Both the position numbers and the translations under genes were made by a program. 64,000 nucleotides of DNA. It comes from CAWAHD01 sp963781785. Its GTDB lineage: Bacteria; Planctomycetota; Planctomycetia; Isosphaerales; Isosphaeraceae. This document shows positions 1-8,749 of the stretch, one piece after another. A model generated the notes under the pieces. The model had not been told where the DNA came from, made no database searches, and saw only the letters and a list, made by a program, of their open reading frames with translations. The stretch covers positions 2,232,001-2,296,000 of the forward strand of contig CAWAHD010000005.1 of assembly GCA_963781785.1 (NCBI GenBank), written 5' to 3'. Every line of letters starts with the position of its first letter. The first letter of the stretch is position 1.

Positions 1-533
1 GCGTCGTCCACTTCGGCAAGGACACCGCCGCCAATCGCCGGCTGTTCGAGTTCGCCAAGAGCCTGGGGCTGGAGTACTTGTCGGCCGATCCCGATCCTGC
101 TTCATTCGACGAACTGGACAAGCTGGTCGAGACCTTCGGCATCGCGATCGGCATCCACAATCACGGGCCCGGAAATCGATACGCCAAGATCGACACGATC
201 GCCAAGGCGATCAAGGACCATCACCCCAAAATCGGATGCTGCATCGACACCGGCCACTTCCTCCGGTCCCGGCAAGACCCGGTCGACGCGGCTGTCGAAT
301 TCGGCAGCCGGGTGTACGGCGTCCACCTGAAAGACGTCAAGGACGCGAAGACCTTCACCGTCCTCGGTCGGGGGGATCTTCGCACGGTGGATTTCCTCAA
401 GACGCTGGCCGCCAACAAGTACAAGTACCTCGTGGCCATCGAGTACGAGGAAAATGAGCAGAATCCCATCGAGGACATCAAGGCGTGCCTGGCCCAGGCG
501 GCCAAGGACATCGCCGCGATCAAGAAAGTGTGA
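1..533 (+). CDS. Sugar phosphate isomerase/epimerase (5' end outside window)
   Basis: The reading frame is open from base 3, so the start lies upstream of the window and only the C-terminal 176 residues are present. The fragment shows the metal-site strands of a xylose-isomerase-like TIM barrel: IHNHGPG, then CIDTGHFLRS, VHLKDVK and a late AIEYEENEQNP. In this family the His, Asp and Glu of these motifs bind a divalent metal used for sugar isomerisation or epimerisation. The substrate cannot be told from the sequence. It is followed 20 bases later by a methyltransferase on the same strand. Fold assignment is secure; the specific reaction is not. Confidence 0.85.
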   Translation, partial: VVHFGKDTAANRRLFEFAKSLGLEYLSADPDPASFDELDKLVETFGIAIGIHNHGPGNRYAKIDTIAKAIKDHHPKIGCCIDTGHFLRSRQDPVDAAVEFGSRVYGVHLKDVKDAKTFTVLGRGDLRTVDFLKTLAANKYKYLVAIEYEENEQNPIEDIKACLAQAAKDIAAIKKV

Positions 534-553
534 CCGCCGGGAGCCCCTCGACT

Positions 554-1231
554 ATGATTCCGCGTGTCCTCGAGCCCGAAGCCATGGAGACCGCCGAGGA
601 GGTGCGCGAGTACGACGCGATGGACCACTCGGCAGTCAACGCCCGATTCGTGGATGATTTCTTGTCGGCCCACGGGCCGTGCCGCGGCGGTGAAATCCTC
701 GACGTCGGCACGGGCACGGCACGGATTCCGATCGCGCTGTGCCTGGCCGACAGCCAGGCTCGGATCCTGGCCTTGGACCTGTCCCTTACCATGCTCGAAC
801 GAGCTGCCGAGAATATCATCGCGGTCGGCCTCTCGGGCCGGATCCGGTGCCACCACGGAGACGCCAAGTCGCTCGCTTCGCCATTTGGCGAGGGTTCATT
901 CGAGGGGGTGGTGTCCAACACCATCGTGCACCATATTCCCGATCCCGAGCCTGCCCTCGAATCGATGGTCCGCCTCGTCGCCCCGGGGGGAACGCTGATG
1001 ATCCGCGACCTGGCGCGCCCGCAATCGCGCCAGGACATCGTCCGCCTCGCCGATACCTACGCGGGCTCGGAAAGCCCGGATGCTCGAGCGCTCTTCGAAG
1101 CCTCGCTGGGCGCTGCGCTCACTCTCGACGAGATCGCCCAACTGGTCCACAGTCTGGGGCTGCCGGCCAGCGACGTGAGAATGACATCCGACCGGCACTG
1201 GACCTGGATCTGGAATCGACGGGGAGCGTGA
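554..1231 (+). CDS. Class I SAM-dependent methyltransferase
   Basis: 225 residues. A Rossmann-type SAM site is visible: motif I ILDVGTGTARIPIAL, an acidic strand end ILALDLS for the ribose hydroxyls, then GDAKSL and VVSNTIVHHIPD as motifs II-III, and a late PGGTLMIRDLARP. This is the Methyltransf_11/25 pattern of small-molecule methyltransferases. I chose the ATG at 554 because it leaves a compact N-terminus; the frame is open further upstream to 485 but there it overlaps the preceding gene. The substrate is unknown, and the neighbours do not suggest one. Confidence 0.85.
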   Translation: MIPRVLEPEAMETAEEVREYDAMDHSAVNARFVDDFLSAHGPCRGGEILDVGTGTARIPIALCLADSQARILALDLSLTMLERAAENIIAVGLSGRIRCHHGDAKSLASPFGEGSFEGVVSNTIVHHIPDPEPALESMVRLVAPGGTLMIRDLARPQSRQDIVRLADTYAGSESPDARALFEASLGAALTLDEIAQLVHSLGLPASDVRMTSDRHWTWIWNRRGA

Positions 1232-1281
1232 GGGTGGTCGTCGATCACCGCGCCGAAGCGTCAAAAAGAAGACCAAGACTA

Positions 1282-1345
1282 CGATTAAGATTAAGATTAA
1301 GATTGAGATCAGGATTAAGACGAGGATGAAGATCAGTACGACGAT
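1282..1345. repeat. Degenerate GATTAA hexamer tract
   Basis: Between the methyltransferase and the hydrolase is a simple purine-rich tract: three perfect GATTAA hexamers followed by decaying copies such as GATGAA and GATCAG. It has no coding signal. A similar but shorter AGATTAAGA stretch lies near 39440. It is probably slippage-generated low-complexity DNA. Confidence 0.7.
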
Positions 1346-1368
1346 GAAGCTGATGACGCAGAGGACGC

Positions 1369-2222
1369 GTGCGGATGGCAATCGCGGAAACCCGCCCGGT
1401 CGACATCGACGTTCGAGGGGCGAAGGGAATGGTCCTTCGGGGCCGATGGTGGCGCCGGCCAGCCCCGCGCGGGGCTCTCGTCGTTTCGCACGGGTTCGGT
1501 GAACACGGCGGCGGCTATCGGCGCGTGGCGGAGGCGCTGTCGCCCCGGCTGGATCTCGACGTGATCGCCGTCGACTTTCGCGGCCATGGCCGCAGCCCCG
1601 GCCGGCGCGGCGTGGTCAGACAGTACCAGGAATTGACCGAAGATCTGCGCCTGTCCTGGAATGGGTGGGCCGGCAAGTCCCCGATTTGCCTCGATTCGTG
1701 CTCGCTCATTCCAACGGCGGGCAGGTCGCCCTGCACCTCGCGCTTGAAAAGGGCAGCTCGATCACCGGGCTGGTCGTGTCGAACCCGGCATTGCGGCTGG
1801 TTCTGCCAATCAAGAAGAGCAAGCTGATGGTCGCCCGGATTCTCGCCGTGAGCGCCCCCTGGGTGACCTTGAGCGGCGAGCTGCGGACGGACTACCTCAG
1901 CCGCGACCCGGTGATCCAGGAGGAACACCGCACCGACCCGCTCCGACACAGCCGCATGAGCGCCCCTCTGTTCTTCGGGATGGTCGAGGGAGGCGAGATG
2001 CTCACGCGGCGGGCTGAGCATATCCGTACACCGATCCTGCTCTTGCTCGGCGGCCAGGATCCCGTCATCGACCCGGCGAATTCGCGGGTCTTTTTCGAGC
2101 GATTGGGGAGCCAGGACAAGACGCTCTTGATCTACCCCAAGATGCTGCACGAACCCTTGAACGAGCTGGGCCGGGAAAAGGTGCTCGACGACGTCGCTCA
2201 GTGGCTGGAGCACCGACTCTGA
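1369..2222 (+). CDS. Alpha/beta hydrolase (monoacylglycerol-lipase-like), frameshifted
   Basis: Two overlapping frames make one serine hydrolase of about 284 residues. The first (from 1369) carries the oxyanion region VVSHGFGEHGGGYRRVAE and DFRGHGRSPGRRG. The second (to 2222) carries the nucleophile elbow LAHSNGG, the acid in GGQDPVIDP and the histidine in KMLHEPLNE. The frame changes near 1650-1660, where homologues read straight through. The elbow has Ala where most members have Gly (GHSxGG). This is the lysophospholipase/monoacylglycerol lipase pattern, hydrolysing acyl esters, but the substrate is not shown. One missing or extra base would restore the gene. Confidence 0.75.
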
Positions 2223-2238
2223 CCACAATTCTGGATTT

Positions 2239-3423
2239 TCAGGCGCGGACAAAGTCCGCGCCCGCGAGGCGCCGCGCCAGGCGCTTCATTTCGAGCACGC
2301 TGAGCGTGGCAAGAACCTGCGAGGCGGTCAAACCGGTGCGAACGATCAGCTCGTCGACACCGGCGGGGCAGTCGTCGAGCTGGCCCAGCAGGGATCGTTC
2401 CGAATCAGAGAGAGCCAGCTCGGCCGGGTGGCGCACCGGGGCCTGATCGGGGCCGGTGCGGATCTCGCGGGCCAGCGGCCCGAGCTCCTCGATGATATCG
2501 TCCGCAGACTCGACCAATCGAGCGCCATCGCGGATCAACCGGTGGCAGCCTCGGCTCGCGAGGCTGTCGGCGGGTCCAGGGACGGCGAACACCTCGCGGT
2601 TTTGTTCGACAGCGTGCCGGGCCGTCGACAGCGAGCCGCTGCGCGGCGTCGCCTCGACGACGACGACCCCCAGCGCCAGCCCGGAAATGATCCGGTTCCG
2701 CTGCGTGAACAGCCCCGGCAGAGGCTTCTGCTCCATATTCATCTCGCTCACCAGGGCGCCCGACAAGGCGACGCTGCGGGCTAGCTCGACGTGCTCCGGA
2801 GGATAGATCGAGCCCAGGCCGTTGGCCAGGACGGCGATGGTGCGGCCGTGTTCCTGGATCGCGCCCCGGTGAGCGGCTGCGTCGATGCCGCGGGCCAGCC
2901 CCGACACGATGGTGAAGCCCGTTCGCGCAAGCGCAGCGGCCAGCCGCTGGGCGATCCGGGCACCGTAGGGTGTGCAACGGCGCGAGCCGACCAGCGCGAT
3001 GGCAAGCTGGTCCCTCGGCTCAAGGGACCCCTTGACATAAAGCAGGCTGGGCGGGTCGGGGATATTGTCAAGCGACGCCGGATAATCGGCGTCGCCGCGC
3101 GCGATCACGCGCACGTCGTTCTGACGGCAGCGAGCCAGCTCTGCCCGGGCGTCAAAGTCGCGCCGCGCATGGGTGATCTTGTCGGCGAGCTTGGGGCCGA
3201 CTCCTTCGACTTCGGTAAGTTTGCCCCGCGATGCCGACAGGACTTTGTCGGCCAACCCGAAATGCGCCAGGAGCACCCTGCTGGTCTGGGGCCCCACGCC
3301 CGGGACCGCCGCCAGGTTGATCAAGTCGAGCAGCCGGTCATCGGGGTCGCTTTCCGACACGCCTCGCTCCCCGCAGTGCACTTGAAGAATGGGTTGCTGC
3401 GCGTAGGTCAGGCTGAAATGCAT
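2239..3423 (-). CDS. dprA: DNA-processing protein DprA
   Basis: 394 residues, the full family length. It loads RecA on incoming single-stranded DNA during natural transformation. An N-terminal helix-hairpin-helix region (LAAVPGVGPQTSRVLL, EGVGPKLADKI) precedes the Rossmann-like DNA-binding core: VGSRRCTPYG, VSGLARGIDAAAHRGA, TQRNRIISGLA and GSLSTARHAVEQ. A C-terminal winged-helix segment follows from about residue 325. The ATG at 3423 is 3 bases after the aroB stop, so the two genes are probably co-transcribed. A shorter start at the GTG of the VSESDPDDR segment is possible. Confidence 0.95.
   Translation of the reverse strand: MHFSLTYAQQPILQVHCGERGVSESDPDDRLLDLINLAAVPGVGPQTSRVLLAHFGLADKVLSASRGKLTEVEGVGPKLADKITHARRDFDARAELARCRQNDVRVIARGDADYPASLDNIPDPPSLLYVKGSLEPRDQLAIALVGSRRCTPYGARIAQRLAAALARTGFTIVSGLARGIDAAAHRGAIQEHGRTIAVLANGLGSIYPPEHVELARSVALSGALVSEMNMEQKPLPGLFTQRNRIISGLALGVVVVEATPRSGSLSTARHAVEQNREVFAVPGPADSLASRGCHRLIRDGARLVESADDIIEELGPLAREIRTGPDQAPVRHPAELALSDSERSLLGQLDDCPAGVDELIVRTGLTASQVLATLSVLEMKRLARRLAGADFVRA
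2242..2262. terminator. Perfect 9-bp hairpin over the dprA stop codon
   Basis: GGCGCGGAC, a three-base loop, then GTCCGCGCC. It encodes the last residues of dprA and lies between the convergent ends of the hydrolase and dprA. On the minus strand it is followed by TGAAAATCC, which is only weakly U-rich. It could end transcription from both sides, but the tail is poor. Confidence 0.4.
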
Positions 3424-3426
3424 GAC

Positions 3427-4614
3427 CTAGCGAGTTCTTTCTGGCTCGCTCGAAACAGGGTCGCTCCACGCGGGTGTTGCGGTGAGGGTCGACAGCACAA
3501 CGCGAATGTCGGTCTCCTGGGGCAGATCGGTCAACTCGGCTGCGCCCAGCGAGCGCGGCAGGACGAACCGGACGCGGCCGCGCTGGTTCTTCTTGTCGCG
3601 GTGGATGGCCCCGAGCAGCTCTTCCGGATCGAGGCCCGGGGCCAAGGTCGGCAGGCCGAGCCTCGCCAGGAGATGCGCCAGGCGGTCGACCACGTCGGCT
3701 CCGATCCAGCCAGCCCGCTGCGCCAGCCGGCTCTCCGCCACCATGCCGACCGCTACGGCCTCGCCGTGCTGAAACGCGCCATTGTAGCCGGCAACCGCCT
3801 CGATTGCGTGCCCGATCGTATGGCCGAAGTTGAGCACCGCTCGCCTGCCGGTTTCTTCGCGTTCGTCCTCGCTGACGATTCGTGCTTTCAGTCCGACACT
3901 CGTGATCACAGCCTGCTCCAGGGCCGCGTGATCGCGGGCCAGAAGGTCGGCCGAGGAGCGTTCGAGCGCGGCAAAGAGCGAGGAATCCAGGATCACGCCG
4001 TACTTGACGACTTCGGCGAGCCCGCAGCGGAGCTCGCGGTCCGGCAAGCTTGCGAGCGTATTCAGATCAATCCAGACCCCGACCGGCTGATGAAACGCCC
4101 CGATGATGTTCTTGGCGCGGGGATGGTTGAGGCCGACCTTGCCTCCGAGAGAACTGTCGACCTGGGCGAGCAAGGTGGTTGGAACCATGATGAGAGGGAG
4201 CCCGCGCGCGTAGGTAGCGGCGACGAATCCGGCGAGATCGCCAATCACGCCGCCTCCGAGAGCAACCACCAGAGTGTGCCGATCGGAGCTCCGGGCCACC
4301 AGCTCGTCGTAGAGGGCAGACGCCTGTCCCAACGACTTGGCCGCCTCGCCCGGCGTAACGACGGCCATTGCCGTATCGATCCCCACGGCACGGAGCGCTG
4401 CCGCAAACGGTCCGGGCACACTGAGTCGAGCGAGGTGCTGGTCGGTCACCAAGAGCGCCGTGCGGCACGCCGAGCCGGACCAGGTCCGCTCCAGAGCCGC
4501 TCGCACAAACGCGCCGAACAACTCGCAGTTGCCCCGCGTGACGACGACCTCATAGGAGCGCGGGCCGAGCTCGACCTTGATGGGAGACACGGGCGAAAGC
4601 GGCGGGGCATCCAT
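3427..4614 (-). CDS. aroB: 3-dehydroquinate synthase
   Basis: 395 residues. It converts DAHP to 3-dehydroquinate, the second step of the shikimate pathway, using NAD and a metal. The glycine-rich nucleotide site GGGVIGDLAGFVAATY, the metal/substrate region SSLGGKVGLNHPRAKN, the motif NFGHTIGHAIE and the late DKKNQRGRVRFVLP are all present and intact. I start at the ATG at 4614. The frame stays open to 6129, but that upstream part is antisense to the M50 gene and has no aroB homology. It is the first gene of an aroB-dprA pair and is divergent from the M50 protease. Confidence 0.95.
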   Translation of the reverse strand: MDAPPLSPVSPIKVELGPRSYEVVVTRGNCELFGAFVRAALERTWSGSACRTALLVTDQHLARLSVPGPFAAALRAVGIDTAMAVVTPGEAAKSLGQASALYDELVARSSDRHTLVVALGGGVIGDLAGFVAATYARGLPLIMVPTTLLAQVDSSLGGKVGLNHPRAKNIIGAFHQPVGVWIDLNTLASLPDRELRCGLAEVVKYGVILDSSLFAALERSSADLLARDHAALEQAVITSVGLKARIVSEDEREETGRRAVLNFGHTIGHAIEAVAGYNGAFQHGEAVAVGMVAESRLAQRAGWIGADVVDRLAHLLARLGLPTLAPGLDPEELLGAIHRDKKNQRGRVRFVLPRSLGAAELTDLPQETDIRVVLSTLTATPAWSDPVSSEPERTR

Positions 4615-4848
4615 CAGTGGGGCTCGCGGCGGAACGGGCCTGAAGGGGCCGTAGGCTTCCCGCCACTGTAACAGGCCTGGCGCGGCCGATGTAGAGTGAG
4701 GCGCGGCAATCGGCGGCTGGAGCCGGACTGCCCAACCGTGTTGCCGGCTCGCGTTGCGACCGACGACGGGGACTGATAGATTAAAAGATGATGAGCGTAC
4801 GCGGGCGTCCAGCTCGGGCGCGAGCGCAACCGGTTCCGGGTGGGCAAC

Positions 4849-5928
4849 ATGACCGACTTTCTGACGTGGTCGCCGCTCAGTCTTGGCCGCTGGTTCGGTA
4901 CCACGGTCCGCGTCCACGTCCTCTTGATCGTCTTCGTCGTTTTCGAGTTCTTGTCGTCGGCAATCGCACTCTGGTGGAAGGGGCATCTCCACGACCTGCC
5001 TGCGACGGCCTGCTGGCTCGGACTGTTGCTTCTGGTGCTGGCCCTGCACGAGCTGGGCCACGCCGTGACGGCGGCCTGGCTCGACTGCGATCAAGAGGAG
5101 GTCCACCTGTGGCCGCTCGGCAGCCTGGTCGGGCCCACCTTCGGGCCCAGGTCGAGCGAGCATTCGCTGGTGGCCCTTGCCGGTCCCGTCACGAGCGGTG
5201 CACTCTTCCTGGGAACGGCCATCGGCGTGAATCTGGTGGGCCATGCCCAGTTCGTCTGGAACCCGTTCGGCAACGAGGGTGACTTCGGGGCCCCGCGGCT
5301 GGCTAGTGGCGAACTGGCCGCTCCGCTTTCTCCGCTGTGGCTGGCGGGCTGGTTCGGCTACCTCAACTACGTGCTGTTCCTCACCAACCTGATACCCGCG
5401 CTCCCGTTCGACGCCGGAAGGTGGCTGCGATCTTACTTGTCGAGTACGTCGGTTGTCTCGCCCCGCGAGAGCATCGCGGCACCGTGGACGGCCCACACCT
5501 GTGCACTGCTCTTGGGGATCATCGGTTTCGTCTGGCTCCTGAGCCACCGGCCGGGCGGCTTGATCCTGCTCTCCCTGGCCGTCTTGATCGAAGTGTTCGT
5601 CCGTATCGAAGCGCGGATGATGGATGAGGGCGGCTTTCTCGAGGACGGTGCATTCGGATATGACTTCACCGAGGGGTATACCAGCCTGGAAAGCGGCGCG
5701 CCCAAGGTCCGGCCATACCGCGAGAGCGCTCTCAAGCGGTGGCGCCGCCGCCGTTCCGAGCTGCGGCGCCAGCGCCGGCTGGCCCGAGAGGCTGCCGAGG
5801 AAAAGCGGATGGATGAAATCCTGCAGAAGCTGCACCAAGAAGGTCGCGGTGCGCTCACCTACGAAGAGCACCGGTTTCTGGTGCGCGTCAGCACTCGATA
5901 CCGCAATCGGACCAAAACTCGTGACTGA
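4849..5928 (+). CDS. M50 site-2-protease-like metallopeptidase with C-terminal DUF6576-like tail
   Basis: About 359 residues with several membrane segments. The zinc-binding HELGH lies inside a hydrophobic helix (LVLALHELGHAVTAAWL), and the second M50 motif NLIPALPFDAGR supplies the third ligand. These are the hallmarks of intramembrane metalloproteases. After the last membrane helix comes a basic, Arg-rich cytoplasmic stretch and then a small tail (MDEILQKLHQEGRGALTYEE) like the domain found at the ends of planctomycete rhomboid and M50 proteins. The ATG at 4849 is preferred; a GTG nine bases upstream is in frame. Substrates are unknown. Confidence 0.88.
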   Translation: MTDFLTWSPLSLGRWFGTTVRVHVLLIVFVVFEFLSSAIALWWKGHLHDLPATACWLGLLLLVLALHELGHAVTAAWLDCDQEEVHLWPLGSLVGPTFGPRSSEHSLVALAGPVTSGALFLGTAIGVNLVGHAQFVWNPFGNEGDFGAPRLASGELAAPLSPLWLAGWFGYLNYVLFLTNLIPALPFDAGRWLRSYLSSTSVVSPRESIAAPWTAHTCALLLGIIGFVWLLSHRPGGLILLSLAVLIEVFVRIEARMMDEGGFLEDGAFGYDFTEGYTSLESGAPKVRPYRESALKRWRRRRSELRRQRRLAREAAEEKRMDEILQKLHQEGRGALTYEEHRFLVRVSTRYRNRTKTRD

Positions 5929-6849
5929 CCTCTGCCGACCGAGCCCAGACCTCGGCCACCCTGCCCCCCTGGCCCTCGCGGGGGACCGGACGCGGATCAC
6001 CCGAACGGGATGCCGGCTCCTCGACCAAGTGCTCGTTCGTCCACTCGTTCTGGACGCGGCACTCGGCACGCGGCTTTGCCAGCGCGGCCTGGACCTCAGG
6101 CACGACGACCCGGCACTCTGGAATTTCACCCACCCCGAGATCGTTCACGATCTGCATCGTCGCGACGTGGCGGCCGGGGCCGATGCGGTCATAACCAACA
6201 CTTTTGGCGCCAACAGGTTCTGGCTGGCGAGATTCGGCAAAGGCGACGCTGTTGAATCGATCAACCGCCGCGCCGCCCTGCTGGCTCGCCGTGCCGCGGG
6301 TCCGGGTCGGTTCGTCCTGGGGAGCGTGGGCCCAACGACCGCGAGCGAACCCGGTGCGGCGGCCGAGCAGGCCGCCGTCTTGGTCGAGGCCGGCATCGAC
6401 GCCCTTTTGTTCGAGACGTTCCATGCCGGCGAGATTGACCCGGTGCTCGAGGAAGTGGACCGGTCGCCGGCTCGGAGAATCCCCGTGATCGTGAGTCTCT
6501 GGGAGTGGCCGGATCCGCCTGGCCCGACCGCCCGGCGGCTGCTTGAAGCGGGCGTGTTCGCTCTGGGACAAAACTGCCAGCCGGGCGCCCAGACTGGGAT
6601 CACCTTCGCTGAATCGATGGATCAGGACCTCGGCTGTGCCTCCTGGTGAAACCCAGCGCGGGAGCCGCTGGAGGCCCTGAGATGACGCCGGCCGAACTGG
6701 CCGATTCGGTTCCCCGGCTCGTCGACTTGAACGTCCGCTTGATCGGGGGCTGCTGCGGAACAACCGAAGCACACGTTGCCGCCGTGGCCCAGGCATGCCG
6801 TCGAATCCGTCGTCGAACATCACCTGTGCCGACAGGAGCCACGTCTTGA
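5921..6849 (+). CDS. Homocysteine S-methyltransferase family protein, frameshifted
   Basis: Methyl transfer to homocysteine through a zinc thiolate. The first frame (GTG at 5921, overlapping the M50 stop by 8 bases) has LDAALGTRL, ITNTFGANRFWL and the first zinc ligand in GQNCQPG. The second frame, ending 6849, has LVKPSAGAAGG and the two other ligands in IGGCCGTTEAH. The frame changes between about 6600 and 6635; read across it, the gene is of normal length (about 310 residues) with all three zinc cysteines. Betaine, S-methylmethionine or another methyl donor is possible. Confidence 0.8.
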
Positions 6850-7298
6850 AGAAAACCGCCAGGCGGCGAGGACGCCGTCCGCGCCGTGAAGAGCTCAAGC
6901 CCGGTGAGTGCCTGTGCGACTTCTGCACCGGCCGGTGCTGCCGCTATTTCTCATTGCCCATCGACAACCCGACGTCGTGGGACGAGTACGACTCGATCCG
7001 CTGGTATCTCGCCCATGGGCAAACCTTGATCTACGTCGAGAAGGGCCAGTGGTACCTCCTGATCATGACCCGCTGCAAGTACCTGACGGCCGACGATCGC
7101 TGTCAAATCTATCTGAACCGCCCGCGGATCTGCCGTGAATACAAGACCGACAATTGTGAATATGATGCCGAGTGGAATTTCGACAGGATCTTCGAAACAC
7201 CGGAGCAGGTCTGGGAATACGCTGAGGCCGTGCTGCCGCCCCGGCGGAAGCCGCGCGGCCGGCGAGGGGCAACACTGCCGATCGTCACCATCTCTTGA
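6846..7298 (+). CDS. YkgJ-family cysteine cluster protein
   Basis: 150 residues. The cysteines fall in the family pattern: CLCDFCTGRCCRYF near the N-terminus, then MTRCKYLTADDRCQIY, RPRICREYK and DNCEYD. Members of this family are thought to hold a zinc or iron-sulfur cluster; their biochemical role is not settled. I choose the TTG at 6846 because AGGAG at 6834-6838 sits 7 bases upstream and the TTGA overlap couples it to the preceding methyltransferase. An in-frame ATG at 6795 would overlap that gene by 55 bases. The C-terminal tail is basic and probably disordered. Confidence 0.85.
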   Translation: MKKTARRRGRRPRREELKPGECLCDFCTGRCCRYFSLPIDNPTSWDEYDSIRWYLAHGQTLIYVEKGQWYLLIMTRCKYLTADDRCQIYLNRPRICREYKTDNCEYDAEWNFDRIFETPEQVWEYAEAVLPPRRKPRGRRGATLPIVTIS

Positions 7299-7315
7299 TC
7301 AATCGGGACTCCAAA

Positions 7316-7875
7316 ATGGCACAGCGGTCCAACCATTACGAGGCGGCGTTCGAAGCGTTCATCCGCCGCAGAGGGTCCCGTGCGTGGCGATCGACGAGGC
7401 CAAGCGGGCCATCTGCGGTGACGAAGCGATCAAGAACCCGGACTTCCTCTTGTATCCGCGGTTCGGGTCGAACCTGGTCGTCGAGGTGAAAGGCAAGCGC
7501 GCCAAGGATGGCCGGGGGCGTCGCGACTGGGAGAACTGGGTCACGACCGACGACCTGGACGGGCTATGCCGGTGGCAGGCGATATTCGGGCCGGGTTTCC
7601 GGGCGATCCTGGCGTTCGCGTATGCTGAGCCGATCCAGCCGTTTCCATTGCCGGGAGCCAACGGGGCGTACGAGTTCCGCGGGCTCGAGTATCGTTTCTG
7701 GGCGGTCGGCCTCGACGACTACATCGCACATCTGCGGTCGCGCGGCCCGGCATGGAAGGCCGTGGCCATGGCCCGGCGGGCGTTCCGGCGGCGGGTGCGC
7801 CCCCTACTCGAATGGCTTCCCATGAGTTACGATTGGTGTCGTCGTCCCACTCCCGTCAAGGAGCGCCAGAAATGA
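7316..7875 (+). CDS. HYExAFE family protein, PD-(D/E)xK-like, frameshifted
   Basis: The ATG at 7316 opens a frame reading SNHYEAAFEAFIRRRG, the signature after which this planctomycete family is named. After about 7370 the frame must change to continue as VAIDEAKRAICGDEAIKNPD, ending at 7875. The middle contains NPDFLLYPRFGSNLVVEVKGK, which matches the catalytic layout of PD-(D/E)xK nucleases: Asp, then a strand with E-x-K. That nuclease-like reading is my inference; no activity is established for the family as far as I know. It overlaps the next gene by ATGA. Confidence 0.75.
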
Positions 7876-8111
7876 CCCCGATGTTTCGCCGTTCTCGACG
7901 CCGGATCGCACCCCTCTTCCTGGCCGCGGGCCTCCTGGCAGGCTCGGTCTTCTGCCCGGCTGCGCTGGCTCAGCGACCCAACCCCAACGATCCCATCCCG
8001 GAGGAGGCCCCGGCAGGCTCCGGGTCGGGCCGTCCGCTCGACGGCTATCTCGGCACGCTCGCCCTGATCGGGCTCGCCTTTTTCATCGTGGGCAAGTCGG
8101 CCCGAAGGTAA
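7872..8111 (+). CDS. Small secreted or membrane protein, unknown
   Basis: 79 residues. A basic start and hydrophobic run (APLFLAAGLLAGSVF) ending ALAQ look like a signal peptide with an AxA-type cleavage site. A short Pro/Gly-rich middle is followed by one C-terminal membrane helix (GTLALIGLAFFIVG) and a basic end. It starts inside the stop of the HYExAFE gene, so translation is probably coupled. I do not recognise a family. Confidence 0.6.
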   Translation: MTPMFRRSRRRIAPLFLAAGLLAGSVFCPAALAQRPNPNDPIPEEAPAGSGSGRPLDGYLGTLALIGLAFFIVGKSARR

Positions 8112-8155
8112 GCGCCCCTGCGGCAAAAGCCAGGCACGTGAGCGGCCCGGAAAGC

Positions 8156-8749
8156 ATGAAACCACTCTCCACCGACCCTTACCGCACGGCCGTGTTCGTC
8201 GGTACGTTCGACCCGTTCTCGCTGGGACATCTCGACGTGATCGAGCGTGGCCGGCGGCTATACGAGCACCTGGTCGTGGGCATCGGGGTCAATCTCGCCA
8301 AGGCCTCGCTATTCAGCGTGGAGGAACGCACCGAGATGGTGCGGCAGGTCTTGAGCTTGCGATCGTTTTCGAACGTGTCGGTGCAGTCCTTCGAGGGGCT
8401 CACGGTCAACTTCGTGCGGGCAGTCGGCGCCCGGGTGATTCTCCGCGGGCTGCGCACGCTCTCGGACATGGAATACGAGTTTACCATGACGCTCACCAAT
8501 CACCGGCTCGATCCCGAGGTCGAAACCGTGTTCCTGATGGCGGACGCCGAGTATTCACACGTTTCCAGCACGCTGGTCAAGCAGGTGGGTTATTTCGGGG
8601 GCGAGGATGCGCTGGGGCGGTTCGTTCCGGCGGAGCTGGTTGCGCCGATCCTTTCCAAGCTGCGCACGACTCACCGCCAACCGCGCGGAATGAACAAGTC
8701 GCGCGACCACTGCCGTAGGCCGAGGCCGCGCGACCGGGCCAGCTCGTGA
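8156..8749 (+). CDS. coaD: Phosphopantetheine adenylyltransferase
   Basis: 197 residues. It transfers AMP from ATP to 4'-phosphopantetheine in coenzyme A synthesis. The nucleotidyltransferase T/HxGH site is clear in GTFDPFSLGHLDVI. The family motifs ILRGLRTLSDMEYEF and YSHVSSTLVKQV follow in the usual order. The ATG at 8156 is used; a GTG at 8138 is also in frame. The usual length is about 160-170 residues, and the extra basic C-terminal 25-30 residues overlap the convergent J-domain gene by 79 bases. Confidence 0.93.
   Translation: MKPLSTDPYRTAVFVGTFDPFSLGHLDVIERGRRLYEHLVVGIGVNLAKASLFSVEERTEMVRQVLSLRSFSNVSVQSFEGLTVNFVRAVGARVILRGLRTLSDMEYEFTMTLTNHRLDPEVETVFLMADAEYSHVSSTLVKQVGYFGGEDALGRFVPAELVAPILSKLRTTHRQPRGMNKSRDHCRRPRPRDRASS

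Noticed and set aside
2791..4671. 626-residue plus-strand open frame over dprA and aroB
   Set aside because: It is the antisense shadow of two intact, strongly conserved genes in GC-rich DNA.
3427..6129. 900-residue minus-strand open frame
   Set aside because: Only the last 395 codons are aroB; the rest is antisense to the M50 protease and its promoter region, with no protein-like pattern.
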